64,000 nucleotides of DNA from Flavisolibacter ginsengisoli DSM 18119 (GTDB lineage Bacteria > Bacteroidota > Bacteroidia > Chitinophagales > Chitinophagaceae): assembly GCF_900129295.1 (NCBI RefSeq), contig NZ_FQUU01000021.1, forward strand, positions 1 through 64,000. Direction: 5' to 3'. The notes beneath the pieces were generated by a model. It worked only from the letters and a program-made list of their open reading frames with translations. It did no database searches and was not told the origin of the DNA. Numbering within the stretch: the first letter of the stretch is position 1; every line of letters starts with the position of its first letter. Shown here piece after piece: positions 6,902 through 14,867 of this stretch. Made by a program: the position numbers and the translations under genes.

Positions 6902-8536
6902 CTAATTTTTAGAATATACAGTTTCTCCACCAACCAGGGTGGCTAATACAGTAGTTGATAATACATCTTTGGCATTCACTCGCATAAGGTCTCTATCAAG
7001 AATGATAAGATCTGCCCATTTGCCTTTTTCCAATGAACCTTTTTCTTTTTCTTCAAAATTGGATCTTGCTGCCCAGATGGTCATGCCCTTAATGGCCTGC
7101 TGGCGTGTCAATGCATTTTCCATTTGAAAGCCTCCTTTGGGAAACTGGTTTGCATCTATACGAAATACAGCTGCATAAAATGTTTTAAAAGGAGAGATGT
7201 CCTCCACAGGGAAATCTGTTCCCAATGGGATCCAACCGTTCTCATTTAACAATTGCCTGAAGGCGTAAGCTCCTTTTACGCGGTCTGCACCCAATCGGTC
7301 TGCTGCCCAATACATATCTGAAGTGGCATGAGTGGGCTGAACGGAAGGAATGATATTGTATTGACCAAATAAATGAAAATCGGAAGGGTTTATTACCTGG
7401 GCATGTTCAATACGCCAGCGACGGTCATTCTTTCCTTTAAGATATTTTGCGTAAATATTCAATATTGTCCTGTTACCTGAATCGCCAATGGCATGTGTGC
7501 ACATTTGAAACCCGTTCCGGGCAATGATATTGGCCACAGAATCAAAATGTTGCTGGCTGCTCAAAAGAAATCCTGACCAACCTGGTTTATCGCTATAAGG
7601 TTTTAATAAAGCGGCGCCCCTGGAACCTAATGCTCCATCGGCATATACTTTAAAAGCTCTTACGTTCAGTCTATCAGTCTTGATCTTACCATTTTTAAAC
7701 AGGAAGTTGTAGTTTTTAGTATCATCACTGAGCATGGCGAAAATGCGCATCTTCAATTCCCTGCTCTTTTGAAGACTGTCAATTAAAAGTGCCAGCCCAT
7801 AATCAATACCGCAATCATCAACTGTGGTAAGGCCTACAGCAAAACAATTTTGCTGGGCAGACAATAATGCTTGTTTTACATGCGCTAAGGAAGGAGTGGG
7901 GATCCTGGATGCTACCAGGTCTACAGCATTGTCAACCAGTATACCAGTTAATGCACCATTCTCCATTTCCACCTGTCCGCCAGAAAGCGTTTGGCCCGGT
8001 TGTATACCGGCCATGTCCAAAGCTTTTTTATTAACAATAGCGGCGTGGCCATCCACCCTGCTTAAAATAACAGGTCTATCCGGAAATAAAATATCCAGCT
8101 TTTCCTTTGTTGGAAATTCTTTTATGCTCCAGTCGTTCTGGTCCCAGCCACGGCCTATCAGCCAGCCTTCAGTATGTTCCTGCGCAAAAGCCTGCACTTT
8201 ATTCAATATTTCTTCCCAGCTGGTCGTACCTACAAGGTTTGCCGTTTGTAGTCCCAGCCCATAGTTAAAAAAATGGGCATGGGCATCTATGAACCCTGGA
8301 TAAATAAATTTCCCCTCCGCATCTTTTCTTTGTGTTGCATTGTATTTCTTCAATAGTTGGGCGGTTGCACCTGTTTCAACGATCTTGCCTTTATCAATAG
8401 CAATGGCAGATTGTATTGAAAAGTTTTTATCTACGGTATAAATAGTGGCATTGTAAATGAGCAGGTCTACTTTTTTCTTCTGTGCGAAGGATATGTTTAT
8501 GGCAAAAACAGTAAGTATGAGCAGGCTATATTTCAT
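6902..8536 (-). CDS. Secreted YtcJ-like metal-dependent amidohydrolase
   Basis: A 544-residue amidohydrolase_3 (YtcJ/ExoY-type) enzyme with a signal peptide (1-18, ending FAQ). The metal-binding HxH motif is in FIDAHAHFF (H86, H88); further ligand motifs CTHAIGD, RIEHAQV and GTDFPVE follow in family order. The fold is a TIM barrel with a small beta-sandwich built from both ends (LIYNATIYTVD and GKWADLIILDRD). Members hydrolyse amides, formamides or cyclic amides. It sits between an upstream amidase gene (65-base gap) and a downstream SGNH hydrolase (5-base gap). The export signal is notable because many YtcJ relatives are cytosolic; exported versions are common in Bacteroidota. Substrate unknown. 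Confidence 0.9.
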   Translation of the reverse strand: MKYSLLILTVFAINISFAQKKKVDLLIYNATIYTVDKNFSIQSAIAIDKGKIVETGATAQLLKKYNATQRKDAEGKFIYPGFIDAHAHFFNYGLGLQTANLVGTTSWEEILNKVQAFAQEHTEGWLIGRGWDQNDWSIKEFPTKEKLDILFPDRPVILSRVDGHAAIVNKKALDMAGIQPGQTLSGGQVEMENGALTGILVDNAVDLVASRIPTPSLAHVKQALLSAQQNCFAVGLTTVDDCGIDYGLALLIDSLQKSRELKMRIFAMLSDDTKNYNFLFKNGKIKTDRLNVRAFKVYADGALGSRGAALLKPYSDKPGWSGFLLSSQQHFDSVANIIARNGFQMCTHAIGDSGNRTILNIYAKYLKGKNDRRWRIEHAQVINPSDFHLFGQYNIIPSVQPTHATSDMYWAADRLGADRVKGAYAFRQLLNENGWIPLGTDFPVEDISPFKTFYAAVFRIDANQFPKGGFQMENALTRQQAIKGMTIWAARSNFEEKEKGSLEKGKWADLIILDRDLMRVNAKDVLSTTVLATLVGGETVYSKN

Positions 8537-8601
8537 ACGCTAAAATACGGTGGTTTAGGGCGATCTACTTTGATGTCACATTCAACAATAACTACCTCCA
8601 G

Positions 8602-10251
8602 TTATTCAAGGAATTTTTGGGGATGTTTTTTATTGTGAGGTGTATTATCCTGGAAAGCTTTAGCAGCTTCTAAAATAGAAGCTTCATCATATAATTTCCC
8701 GATAAGGGTAATACTTAAAGGGAGCTCTTGTTTATTAAAACCCATGGGCATGCAAACTACAGGATTGCCGGTAAGATTGGTAATGGACAACTGGTTGCCT
8801 GCAAACGTAGGCACAATCACTACATCATATGGCTGCATGAATTCCTGGAACCTGGAGCAGAGGGTGGAACGATACCTGTTGGCATTGATGTATTCCACAG
8901 CAGGTATCAGTCGTGCCGACCTAAAGGAGTTGGGCCAGAAATCCTTATCCTGCCTTTCAATAAGTTCGTCCCTGTTACTGCGGGTTAATTCATCAAAGGC
9001 AGCTGCTGATTCTGCATTTAATATAATGCTTACCAGGTTAGCGGGATAAATGGTAGAATCAGGAAAGTTGACAGCCTGCACTTTAACGCCCATATTTTTA
9101 TAAGCCTCCAACACCTTCCATTCAGGTGCATCCTTTGGCAACTTCTTAAAGTAGTTTTCTGCATAGGCTACTTTTAATTTTCTTATATCTCTTGAAGGAT
9201 TGTAATTAAAAGCATGATCGATGGCACTTGCATCTTTCCCATCTGTGCCTTTCATATAGTAATAGACAATGGCATCATCTTCCGCGCTTCTGCAAATAGG
9301 CCCTGCCTTGTCAAGGCTCCAGCAGAGCACCATGGCGCCACTTCTGCTAACGGTGCCAAATGTAGGCCGAAGACCTGTAGCGCCGCAACGGGTGGAAGGA
9401 GATACAATTGAACCGAGTGTTTCAGTGCCGATGGTAAATGGTAACAATCCTGCTGCCACAGATGCTGCTGAACCTGCAGAGGAACCGCTTGATCCTTGCG
9501 CGAGGTTCCAAGGGTTTTTGGTTTCTCCGCCAAACCATTTGTTATTATAGGCAAGGGCACCTAATGATAGCTTGGCACAGAGAACCGCACCGGCTTCTTT
9601 CAGTTTTGTATATACATAGGAGTCTTCATCAATCACCTGGTCTTTATAAGGTGTCGTTCCCCAGGTAGTTTTGTAACCTTTCACTGCAAAGAGGTCCTTG
9701 ATGCCATAGGGTATACCATGAAGCGGGCCCCTGTATTTGCCGCTTTGTATCTCCGCATCTGCCTGCCTTGCCTGTTGCAGGGCAAGTTCCTCTGTAAGCG
9801 TGATCACACTTTGTAGCGTGTCTCCCCATTTTTTCAGTCGGCTTATAAAGAATTTAGTGAGTTCCACGGAACTTATTTTCCTGGTTTTGATCAGTGATGC
9901 CAATTGAGTGACAGAATAAAAGGCAAGGTCGTTTCTGTTAGCAGGAAGAGCGACATTGGCAGGAATATTCCAGTTGACTTTCTGTTGGTTCATGGGCACT
10001 TTAACACCAGCAGGTGCAGGTTTGAATGCGAAAGGAAATGGAAGATCGTTTTTGGGCATGTCTTTATGCATAGCTGCATAAATGCTCTTGTAATAGACAA
10101 TATTCTCCAGCATTGAATCTGCTTCAGCAGCAGTGAACTCCAGGTCGTATAAAGAACTTGTCTTTTGTAATATCAGGATCGAATCAGCTTTGTTTTGTGC
10201 TAAAGAATGAAGACTGCAAAAAAGAATAATAAATGCCGCGATATTTTTCAT
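8602..10251 (-). CDS. Secreted amidase-signature family amidase
   Basis: A 549-residue amidase with a signal peptide (1-19, SLAQ). The Lys-Ser-Ser catalytic set is visible: K185 in GIPYGIKDLF, S257 in GSSGSSAGS and nucleophile S281 in GTETLGSI. The extra N-terminal region (about 20-105) precedes the core. Amidases of this class hydrolyse linear amides, such as peptide C-terminal amides, fatty amides or aryl amides. It is first in a reverse-strand operon with the YtcJ-like hydrolase and the SGNH hydrolase, and divergent (63 bases) from an S33 peptidase lipoprotein, so four exported hydrolases share one site. The GatA role is excluded by the signal peptide and lack of GatB/GatC nearby. Confidence 0.92.
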   Translation of the reverse strand: MKNIAAFIILFCSLHSLAQNKADSILILQKTSSLYDLEFTAAEADSMLENIVYYKSIYAAMHKDMPKNDLPFPFAFKPAPAGVKVPMNQQKVNWNIPANVALPANRNDLAFYSVTQLASLIKTRKISSVELTKFFISRLKKWGDTLQSVITLTEELALQQARQADAEIQSGKYRGPLHGIPYGIKDLFAVKGYKTTWGTTPYKDQVIDEDSYVYTKLKEAGAVLCAKLSLGALAYNNKWFGGETKNPWNLAQGSSGSSAGSAASVAAGLLPFTIGTETLGSIVSPSTRCGATGLRPTFGTVSRSGAMVLCWSLDKAGPICRSAEDDAIVYYYMKGTDGKDASAIDHAFNYNPSRDIRKLKVAYAENYFKKLPKDAPEWKVLEAYKNMGVKVQAVNFPDSTIYPANLVSIILNAESAAAFDELTRSNRDELIERQDKDFWPNSFRSARLIPAVEYINANRYRSTLCSRFQEFMQPYDVVIVPTFAGNQLSITNLTGNPVVCMPMGFNKQELPLSITLIGKLYDEASILEAAKAFQDNTPHNKKHPQKFLE

Positions 10252-10314
10252 GTTCTGTTTTAAGGGAATTAAAGTAAGGCAAAAAAAGCTATCTTTTGTG
10301 TCAAAAATGTTCCA

Positions 10315-11352
10315 ATGAGCAGATCGATTTTCATTTTTACAACACTTATGTTTTTAGCTGCCTGTGATATGAAGGTAAAGGTTGATGATGGCAGTGAAAA
10401 AAAGATCACAGTAGATAAATATTTCAATTACGGAGATACAGGAGTGTTAGCCGCCGGTATCCATATGATACCTGTTACTACACCGGTAGGAAATTTTAAA
10501 GTATGGACCAAACGCATAGGCAATAATTCCCGAATTAAGATCCTGTTATTACACGGAGGCCCTGCCATGACACATGAATATATGGAGTGCTTTGAAAGCT
10601 TCTTTCCTAAAGAGGGTTTTGAATTTTATGAATACGATCAATTAGGATCATACTATTCCGACCAGCCTACAGACAGCAGTTTATGGACCATACCGAGGTT
10701 TGTTGAAGAAGTGGAGCAGGTGCGAAAGGCAATAGGAGCGGATCAAAAGAATTTTTATGTATTGGGCAATTCATGGGGAGGCATATTGGCTATGGAGTAT
10801 GCTTTAAAATACCAGTCCAATATGAAAGGGCTTATCGTTTCGAATATGGTGGCCAGCGCCCCTGAGTATGGAAAGTATGCTGAAAAAGTATTGGCTGCAC
10901 AAATGAATCCTGGAGTATTGAGGGAGATACGGGACCTGGAAAAAAGAAAGGACTTTGACAATCCCCGCTATATGGAATTATTGCTGCCCAACTTTTACCA
11001 TGAACATTTATGCCGGCTTAAAGAATGGCCAGATCCTGTTCAGCGCTCATTTAAGCATGTAAACCCCGTGATCTATACTATGATGCAGGGCCCATCAGAA
11101 TTTGGTATAAGCGGCAGGTTGGCTCAATGGGATATTAAGTCTCAATTACAAAATATTAGTGTGCCTACCTTGATGATCGGAGCAAAATATGATACCATGG
11201 ATCCAAAGGCCATGGAAGAACAAAGTAAGCTGGTTAAGAACGGTAGCTATCTGTATTGTCCCAATGGCAGTCATTTGGCTATGTGGGATGATCAGAAGGT
11301 ATATATGGATGGGGTGATCAAATGGATCAAAAAGATAGACACTGGTAATTAA
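10315..11352 (+). CDS. Proline iminopeptidase-like alpha/beta hydrolase lipoprotein (S33)
   Basis: A 345-residue alpha/beta hydrolase exported as a lipoprotein (lipobox LAAC, lipidated C17). HGGP (80-83) forms the oxyanion region typical of prolyl iminopeptidases, GNSWGG holds nucleophile S153, and D293 and H320 complete the triad. S33 enzymes of this type release N-terminal proline or act on other small amides and esters. It diverges from the amidase operon. Its last four bases overlap the end of the convergent small ORF at 11349. The lipid anchor places it on the periplasmic or outer face of the envelope, in line with the neighbouring exported hydrolases. Confidence 0.88.
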   Translation: MSRSIFIFTTLMFLAACDMKVKVDDGSEKKITVDKYFNYGDTGVLAAGIHMIPVTTPVGNFKVWTKRIGNNSRIKILLLHGGPAMTHEYMECFESFFPKEGFEFYEYDQLGSYYSDQPTDSSLWTIPRFVEEVEQVRKAIGADQKNFYVLGNSWGGILAMEYALKYQSNMKGLIVSNMVASAPEYGKYAEKVLAAQMNPGVLREIRDLEKRKDFDNPRYMELLLPNFYHEHLCRLKEWPDPVQRSFKHVNPVIYTMMQGPSEFGISGRLAQWDIKSQLQNISVPTLMIGAKYDTMDPKAMEEQSKLVKNGSYLYCPNGSHLAMWDDQKVYMDGVIKWIKKIDTGN

Positions 11353-11609
11353 ACTTCGGGTATGTGTATATGCTGTGACACAGCCGCCAGGATCTCCTTC
11401 ATCAGGGGACTTAATTCATTAGACGAGGCATGTTGAAAAATAAAGTGGTTGGCGGAAGTGGAAATGATCTTATTGCCTGGAAGCTCCTGTAATAATTCCT
11501 CGTCAAAATTTAAAGTGTATTCAGTAAAGAATGGCGTTGTTCTGACAGTTACAATTGCATTGCGCATTGTGTTATTAAAACTAAAGTATATATTAAATAC
11601 CCTGGCCAT
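11349..11609 (-). CDS. Small conserved-type hypothetical protein (86 aa)
   Basis: An 86-residue protein with no recognised domain, no signal peptide and no membrane segment. It has an alternating hydrophobic start (VFNIYFSFNN, AIVTVRTT) suggesting beta strands and a C-terminal amphipathic helix. The ATG start is clear; an internal Met at residue 15 is an alternative. It ends inside the stop of the S33 peptidase gene and precedes the ligase operon on the same strand, 130 bases downstream of it. A longer-looking 92-codon frame on the opposite strand has less protein-like composition. Function unknown. Confidence 0.55.
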   Translation of the reverse strand: MARVFNIYFSFNNTMRNAIVTVRTTPFFTEYTLNFDEELLQELPGNKIISTSANHFIFQHASSNELSPLMKEILAAVSQHIHIPEV

Positions 11610-11739
11610 ACCCGATTTGCCGAGATTGATGGAAGAGAAAATCAGTTACTTTGAAAGAGTAGTTATACACGTCCGGTCATATCTAAGTTACAAAAAGGTA
11701 TTAGCATTTAAAATTTTATTCCAATAATTATTCAATATA

Positions 11740-12849
11740 TCATAGCCCATACAGGAATTGTGAGTTGATGTATTCTGTCACTCTCACAAGGCTTTTTGTT
11801 TGTTCATAAATCGATAACTGCCTGTCCGCACCAGTGCCATTCTCAAGCATCTTATGCACATAGGAAAGTTTCTCACGGGAGCCCAGGTGGTCTACAACAT
11901 CATCTACGAAGTCCAGCAATTCATAAATAAGTACACGTGTATTGATCTCTTCTTCTTTTCCAAAATCAATCAGGTAACCATCAATACCATACCTGCTTGC
12001 TCTCCATTTATTTTCATTGATCAGCGCCCTGGAATATTGAATAAAATTCATATTCTGGGAGCGGAGCTTATAGATCTTGGCACAAATAGCCTGGAAGAGG
12101 GCAGCAATGGCTATGGTCTCATTGACTGTCATAGGTACATCACATATCCGGAATTCCACTGTGTTGAAAAAAGGGTGAACCCTCAGATCCCACCAGATCT
12201 TTTTTGCATTGTCAATACAGTTGGTCTTCATCAGCAGCTTGACATAATTATCATAAGCTTCAATGCTTTCAAAAGGTTCAGGAATTCCTGTTCGGGGAAA
12301 TTTATCAAAGACCTTGGTGCGAAAGGATTTATAGCCTGTCAACCTTCCTTCCCAGAAAGGAGAGTTGGTGCTCAGGGCATAGATATGCGGAAGGAAGTAG
12401 CGGGTGGAATTGGCAATGTGATTGGCCATTTCCCTTGTTTCCATGCCCACATGTACGTGTAGGCCAAATATCAGGTTGCTTCGTGCTGCTTCCTGCAATT
12501 CGTTTACAATTTCATTATACCTGATATGGTCAGTGATCAACTGGCTTTCCCAGTGACTAAAAGGATGTGTTCCTGAGGCACCTATCTGGTAGCCAAGGTT
12601 ACCTGCTATTTCAGCTATTGTTTTTCGGAGTGTGGACACATCCTGGAAAGCCTCATCTACATCCCTGCAAATGTCAGTGCCTACTTCCACCACTGCCTGG
12701 TGCATTTCAGCCTTTACCTTGTCCTTAATGATCTTTTGTCCTTCATGAACAATCTTTTGCTCATGACTTTTTAATTCTTTGGTAACCGGGTCCAGTACCA
12801 TGTATTCTTCCTCTACGCCAAGGGTGAAGTTCTTATAGTTGAGTAACAT
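11740..12849 (-). CDS. YbdK-type carboxylate-amine ligase (GCS2 family)
   Basis: A 369-residue member of the glutamate-cysteine ligase family 2. Family motifs are intact: LGVEEEYMVLD (10-20, ATP/Mg acidic residues), ASGTHP (91-96), GLHVHVGM (129-136), WDLRVHPFFNTVEFRICD (220-237) and ENKWRASRYG (279-288). These enzymes activate a carboxylate with ATP and join it to an amine; E. coli YbdK has weak glutamate-cysteine ligase activity and its true role is unsettled. It is the second gene of an operon after the ATP-grasp ligase (66-base gap), with an esterase gene divergent from that pair. Two different amide-forming enzymes in one operon suggest a small peptide-like product rather than glutathione; that is inference. 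Confidence 0.9.
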   Translation of the reverse strand: MLLNYKNFTLGVEEEYMVLDPVTKELKSHEQKIVHEGQKIIKDKVKAEMHQAVVEVGTDICRDVDEAFQDVSTLRKTIAEIAGNLGYQIGASGTHPFSHWESQLITDHIRYNEIVNELQEAARSNLIFGLHVHVGMETREMANHIANSTRYFLPHIYALSTNSPFWEGRLTGYKSFRTKVFDKFPRTGIPEPFESIEAYDNYVKLLMKTNCIDNAKKIWWDLRVHPFFNTVEFRICDVPMTVNETIAIAALFQAICAKIYKLRSQNMNFIQYSRALINENKWRASRYGIDGYLIDFGKEEEINTRVLIYELLDFVDDVVDHLGSREKLSYVHKMLENGTGADRQLSIYEQTKSLVRVTEYINSQFLYGL

Positions 12850-12915
12850 TCAATTAGTTCGTTTAGATGATCAGTTTTAGCTCCTGGAAAAGTATATTAT
12901 TCTTAGTCAAATAAA

Positions 12916-13869
12916 TTATATCAAGGGCACACCAGTAGCGCTCCTTTTGATATATTCTCCCCAGGTCAGGTTGCTTTGACCTTCTTTTTGTGCAACAGCT
13001 CTTTCAATAGCATAGTTAGCTGCTGTTTCTACCACCCACTCAAAGTTTTCTTCACCTACACCCGCCCTTTCTGCATCTGGTGCCGGGTTGCCAAAATCAA
13101 TGGCGTAGGGAACACCATCTTTAACTGCCAGTTCCACTGTATTGAAATCGTAACCCAGGTAATGATTGATGCGCAACACGATATCTTCCATTAGCCTCAG
13201 TCTTTCAGGAGAAGGTGAAAATTCAGCCTGGTAGCGCAGGTGGTGAGGATTACGGGGCTCGTAAGGCATGATCCTGACATGCTTCCCGCCTATACAATAG
13301 CAGCGGTAGTATTCTTCAAATACAATTTCTTCCTGCAGCAGCATCACCAACTGTTCAGTCTCGCCATGCTTTTGATAAAACTCCTCTTTGTCATGCAGCT
13401 TGTATACGCTTTTCCATCCACCACCAGCATAGGGCTTCATATAAGCAGGAAAACCTACATAAGCGAATATCTCATCCCAGGCCAGGGGATACGCCAGGTT
13501 GGAAAAAGATTCGGGTTTGGTATCTGTTGGAAGATCGTAGGAGGGAAGGATCACGGTTTTAGGAACAGGTACTCCAATTTGCGTCATGAGGGAGTTATTG
13601 AAGTATTTATCATCTGCACTCCACCAGAAAGGGTTATTGATCACGGCAGTACCTGTTAGAGCCTCATTTTTTAAAATAGCCCGGTAGAAAGGTACATCCT
13701 GTGATATCCTGTCAATGATAACCGCGTAACCTGAATTTAATCCCTGGGCAGATTTGTCTATGCGTACCGGTTCAGCTACAATATTCTCAATTCCTTTGCT
13801 GTTCACTCTCTCAATAAATGCCATTGGAAAGCTGCGTTCCTGGCCAAACAGTATACCTATCTTTTTCAT
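12916..13869 (-). CDS. ATP-grasp ligase, stand-alone
   Basis: A 317-residue ATP-grasp protein. The core shows PAYMKPYAGGGWKSVY (K145 and the Gly-rich loop), the QEEI hinge (179-182), and VELAVKDGVPYAIDFGNPAPDAE-type metal site with E246, D258 and N261. ATP-grasp enzymes make an acyl-phosphate and join it to an amine or thiol. The protein does not resemble D-Ala ligase, PurK, RimK or GshB closely enough to name. It is first in an operon with the YbdK-type ligase and 125 bases from a divergent esterase. There is no export signal, so ligation is cytosolic. Substrates are unknown. Confidence 0.86.
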   Translation of the reverse strand: MKKIGILFGQERSFPMAFIERVNSKGIENIVAEPVRIDKSAQGLNSGYAVIIDRISQDVPFYRAILKNEALTGTAVINNPFWWSADDKYFNNSLMTQIGVPVPKTVILPSYDLPTDTKPESFSNLAYPLAWDEIFAYVGFPAYMKPYAGGGWKSVYKLHDKEEFYQKHGETEQLVMLLQEEIVFEEYYRCYCIGGKHVRIMPYEPRNPHHLRYQAEFSPSPERLRLMEDIVLRINHYLGYDFNTVELAVKDGVPYAIDFGNPAPDAERAGVGEENFEWVVETAANYAIERAVAQKEGQSNLTWGEYIKRSATGVPLI

Positions 13870-13981
13870 AAATGGTTGTTGGTGTTAAGGATCCAAAAAA
13901 TTTAAAATACAATTTAATTCACTATAGTAAAAAAGAAAGTTGGGAACTGAATAGTTTATTCCACTAGTTTTTGTAAAACGC

Positions 13982-13989
13982 TATTTTTG
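13982..13989 (+). promoter_or_regulatory. -7 box TATTTTTG of the esterase gene
   Basis: A perfect TAnnTTTG Bacteroidota -7 box ends only five bases before the ATG at 13995. The expected transcription start would fall at or next to the start codon, implying a leaderless message. No clear -33 box was found. Confidence 0.45.
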
Positions 13990-13994
13990 AACGG

Positions 13995-14807
13995 ATGCTA
14001 ACAGAGGAATTATCTAATATATTGATTGAGCAACGTGCTATAGGTTCACAATACCTGAAACGTTATGTAATAATAGACCTTTACCTGCCTAAAAATATTT
14101 CCAATCCTGCCGAAATGAGCCTGCTGCTTATTAATGATGGCCAGGACCTGGAAGAAATGAAGTTCGCAGCTTTATATAACAGCCTTCTTGAATCAGACCA
14201 GGTGCAGCCCTTATTTTGTGTAGGCATCCACGCAGGGAAGCACCGTAAAATGGAATATGGTACTGCTGATATTCCTGACTTTGAAGGGAGGGGGGCAACC
14301 GCAAATGCCTACCAGCAATTTATCCTGGAGGAGCTAATCCCATTTATTCATATGGAATACGCCATTGAAAGTTTCAGGCAAAAAGGTTTTTGCGGTTTTT
14401 CGCTTGGGGGACTTTCCGCTATTGACATAGTATGGCACCATCCAGATGTATTTTCTGTTGCCGGTATATTTTCAGGTTCTTTATGGTGGCGCTCTACTGC
14501 TCTTGATGATAATTATAATGATGATACTGACCGTATCATGCATTTTAAGATCAGGGAGGGAGAATATTATCCCGGGCTGCGTTTTTATTTTACAACAGGT
14601 TCGCAGGACGAAACTGCCGACAGGAATAATAACGGTATAATAGATTCAATAGATGATACACTGGCTTTGATAGATGAATTACAAAAACATGGATACAATA
14701 CGGAATATGATATCCGGTATCTTAACTATGAAGATGGTAAACATGATGTAGCTACCTGGGGAAAAGCAATGCCTGCATTCCTGTTATGGGGATGGAGTAA
14801 GGTGTAA
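13995..14807 (+). CDS. Putative esterase (alpha/beta hydrolase, Esterase D/Fes type)
   Basis: A 270-residue cytosolic alpha/beta hydrolase of the putative esterase family (PF00756 type). LKRYVIIDLYLP (21-32) is the usual first strand, GFSLGG holds nucleophile S136, and GKHDVATW gives H250. Between them GSQDETADRNNNGIIDSIDD (202-221) includes an EF-hand or dockerin-like D-x-N-x-N-G-x-x-D loop, a likely calcium site or structural loop. It has no signal peptide. It diverges from the ATP-grasp/YbdK operon and may hydrolyse or release that pathway's ester intermediate; this is inferred from position only. A perfect bidirectional terminator follows. Confidence 0.85.
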   Translation: MLTEELSNILIEQRAIGSQYLKRYVIIDLYLPKNISNPAEMSLLLINDGQDLEEMKFAALYNSLLESDQVQPLFCVGIHAGKHRKMEYGTADIPDFEGRGATANAYQQFILEELIPFIHMEYAIESFRQKGFCGFSLGGLSAIDIVWHHPDVFSVAGIFSGSLWWRSTALDDNYNDDTDRIMHFKIREGEYYPGLRFYFTTGSQDETADRNNNGIIDSIDDTLALIDELQKHGYNTEYDIRYLNYEDGKHDVATWGKAMPAFLLWGWSKV

Positions 14808-14814
14808 ACTAAAA

Positions 14815-14850
14815 AAAATAAAGTCCTGTTTTTCAACAGGACTTTATTTT
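14815..14850. terminator. Perfect bidirectional terminator
   Basis: AAAATAAAGTCCTGTT (14815-14830) and its exact complement (14835-14850) flank a TTTC loop, giving a 16-bp stem with A/T tracts on both sides. It serves the esterase gene and the convergent receptor gene. Confidence 0.9.
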
Positions 14851-14867
14851 TTATGAAGGCTTTATTA

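Noticed and set aside
6902-8536. YtcJ-like protein as dihydroorotase or urease-type housekeeping enzyme
   Set aside because: The signal peptide and amidohydrolase_3 motif spacing exclude the cytosolic pyrimidine or urea enzymes.
11449-11727. 92-codon forward frame opposite the 86-residue small gene
   Set aside because: Starts at an internal ATG without context and crosses a non-coding spacer; the reverse frame is more protein-like. Neither is certain.
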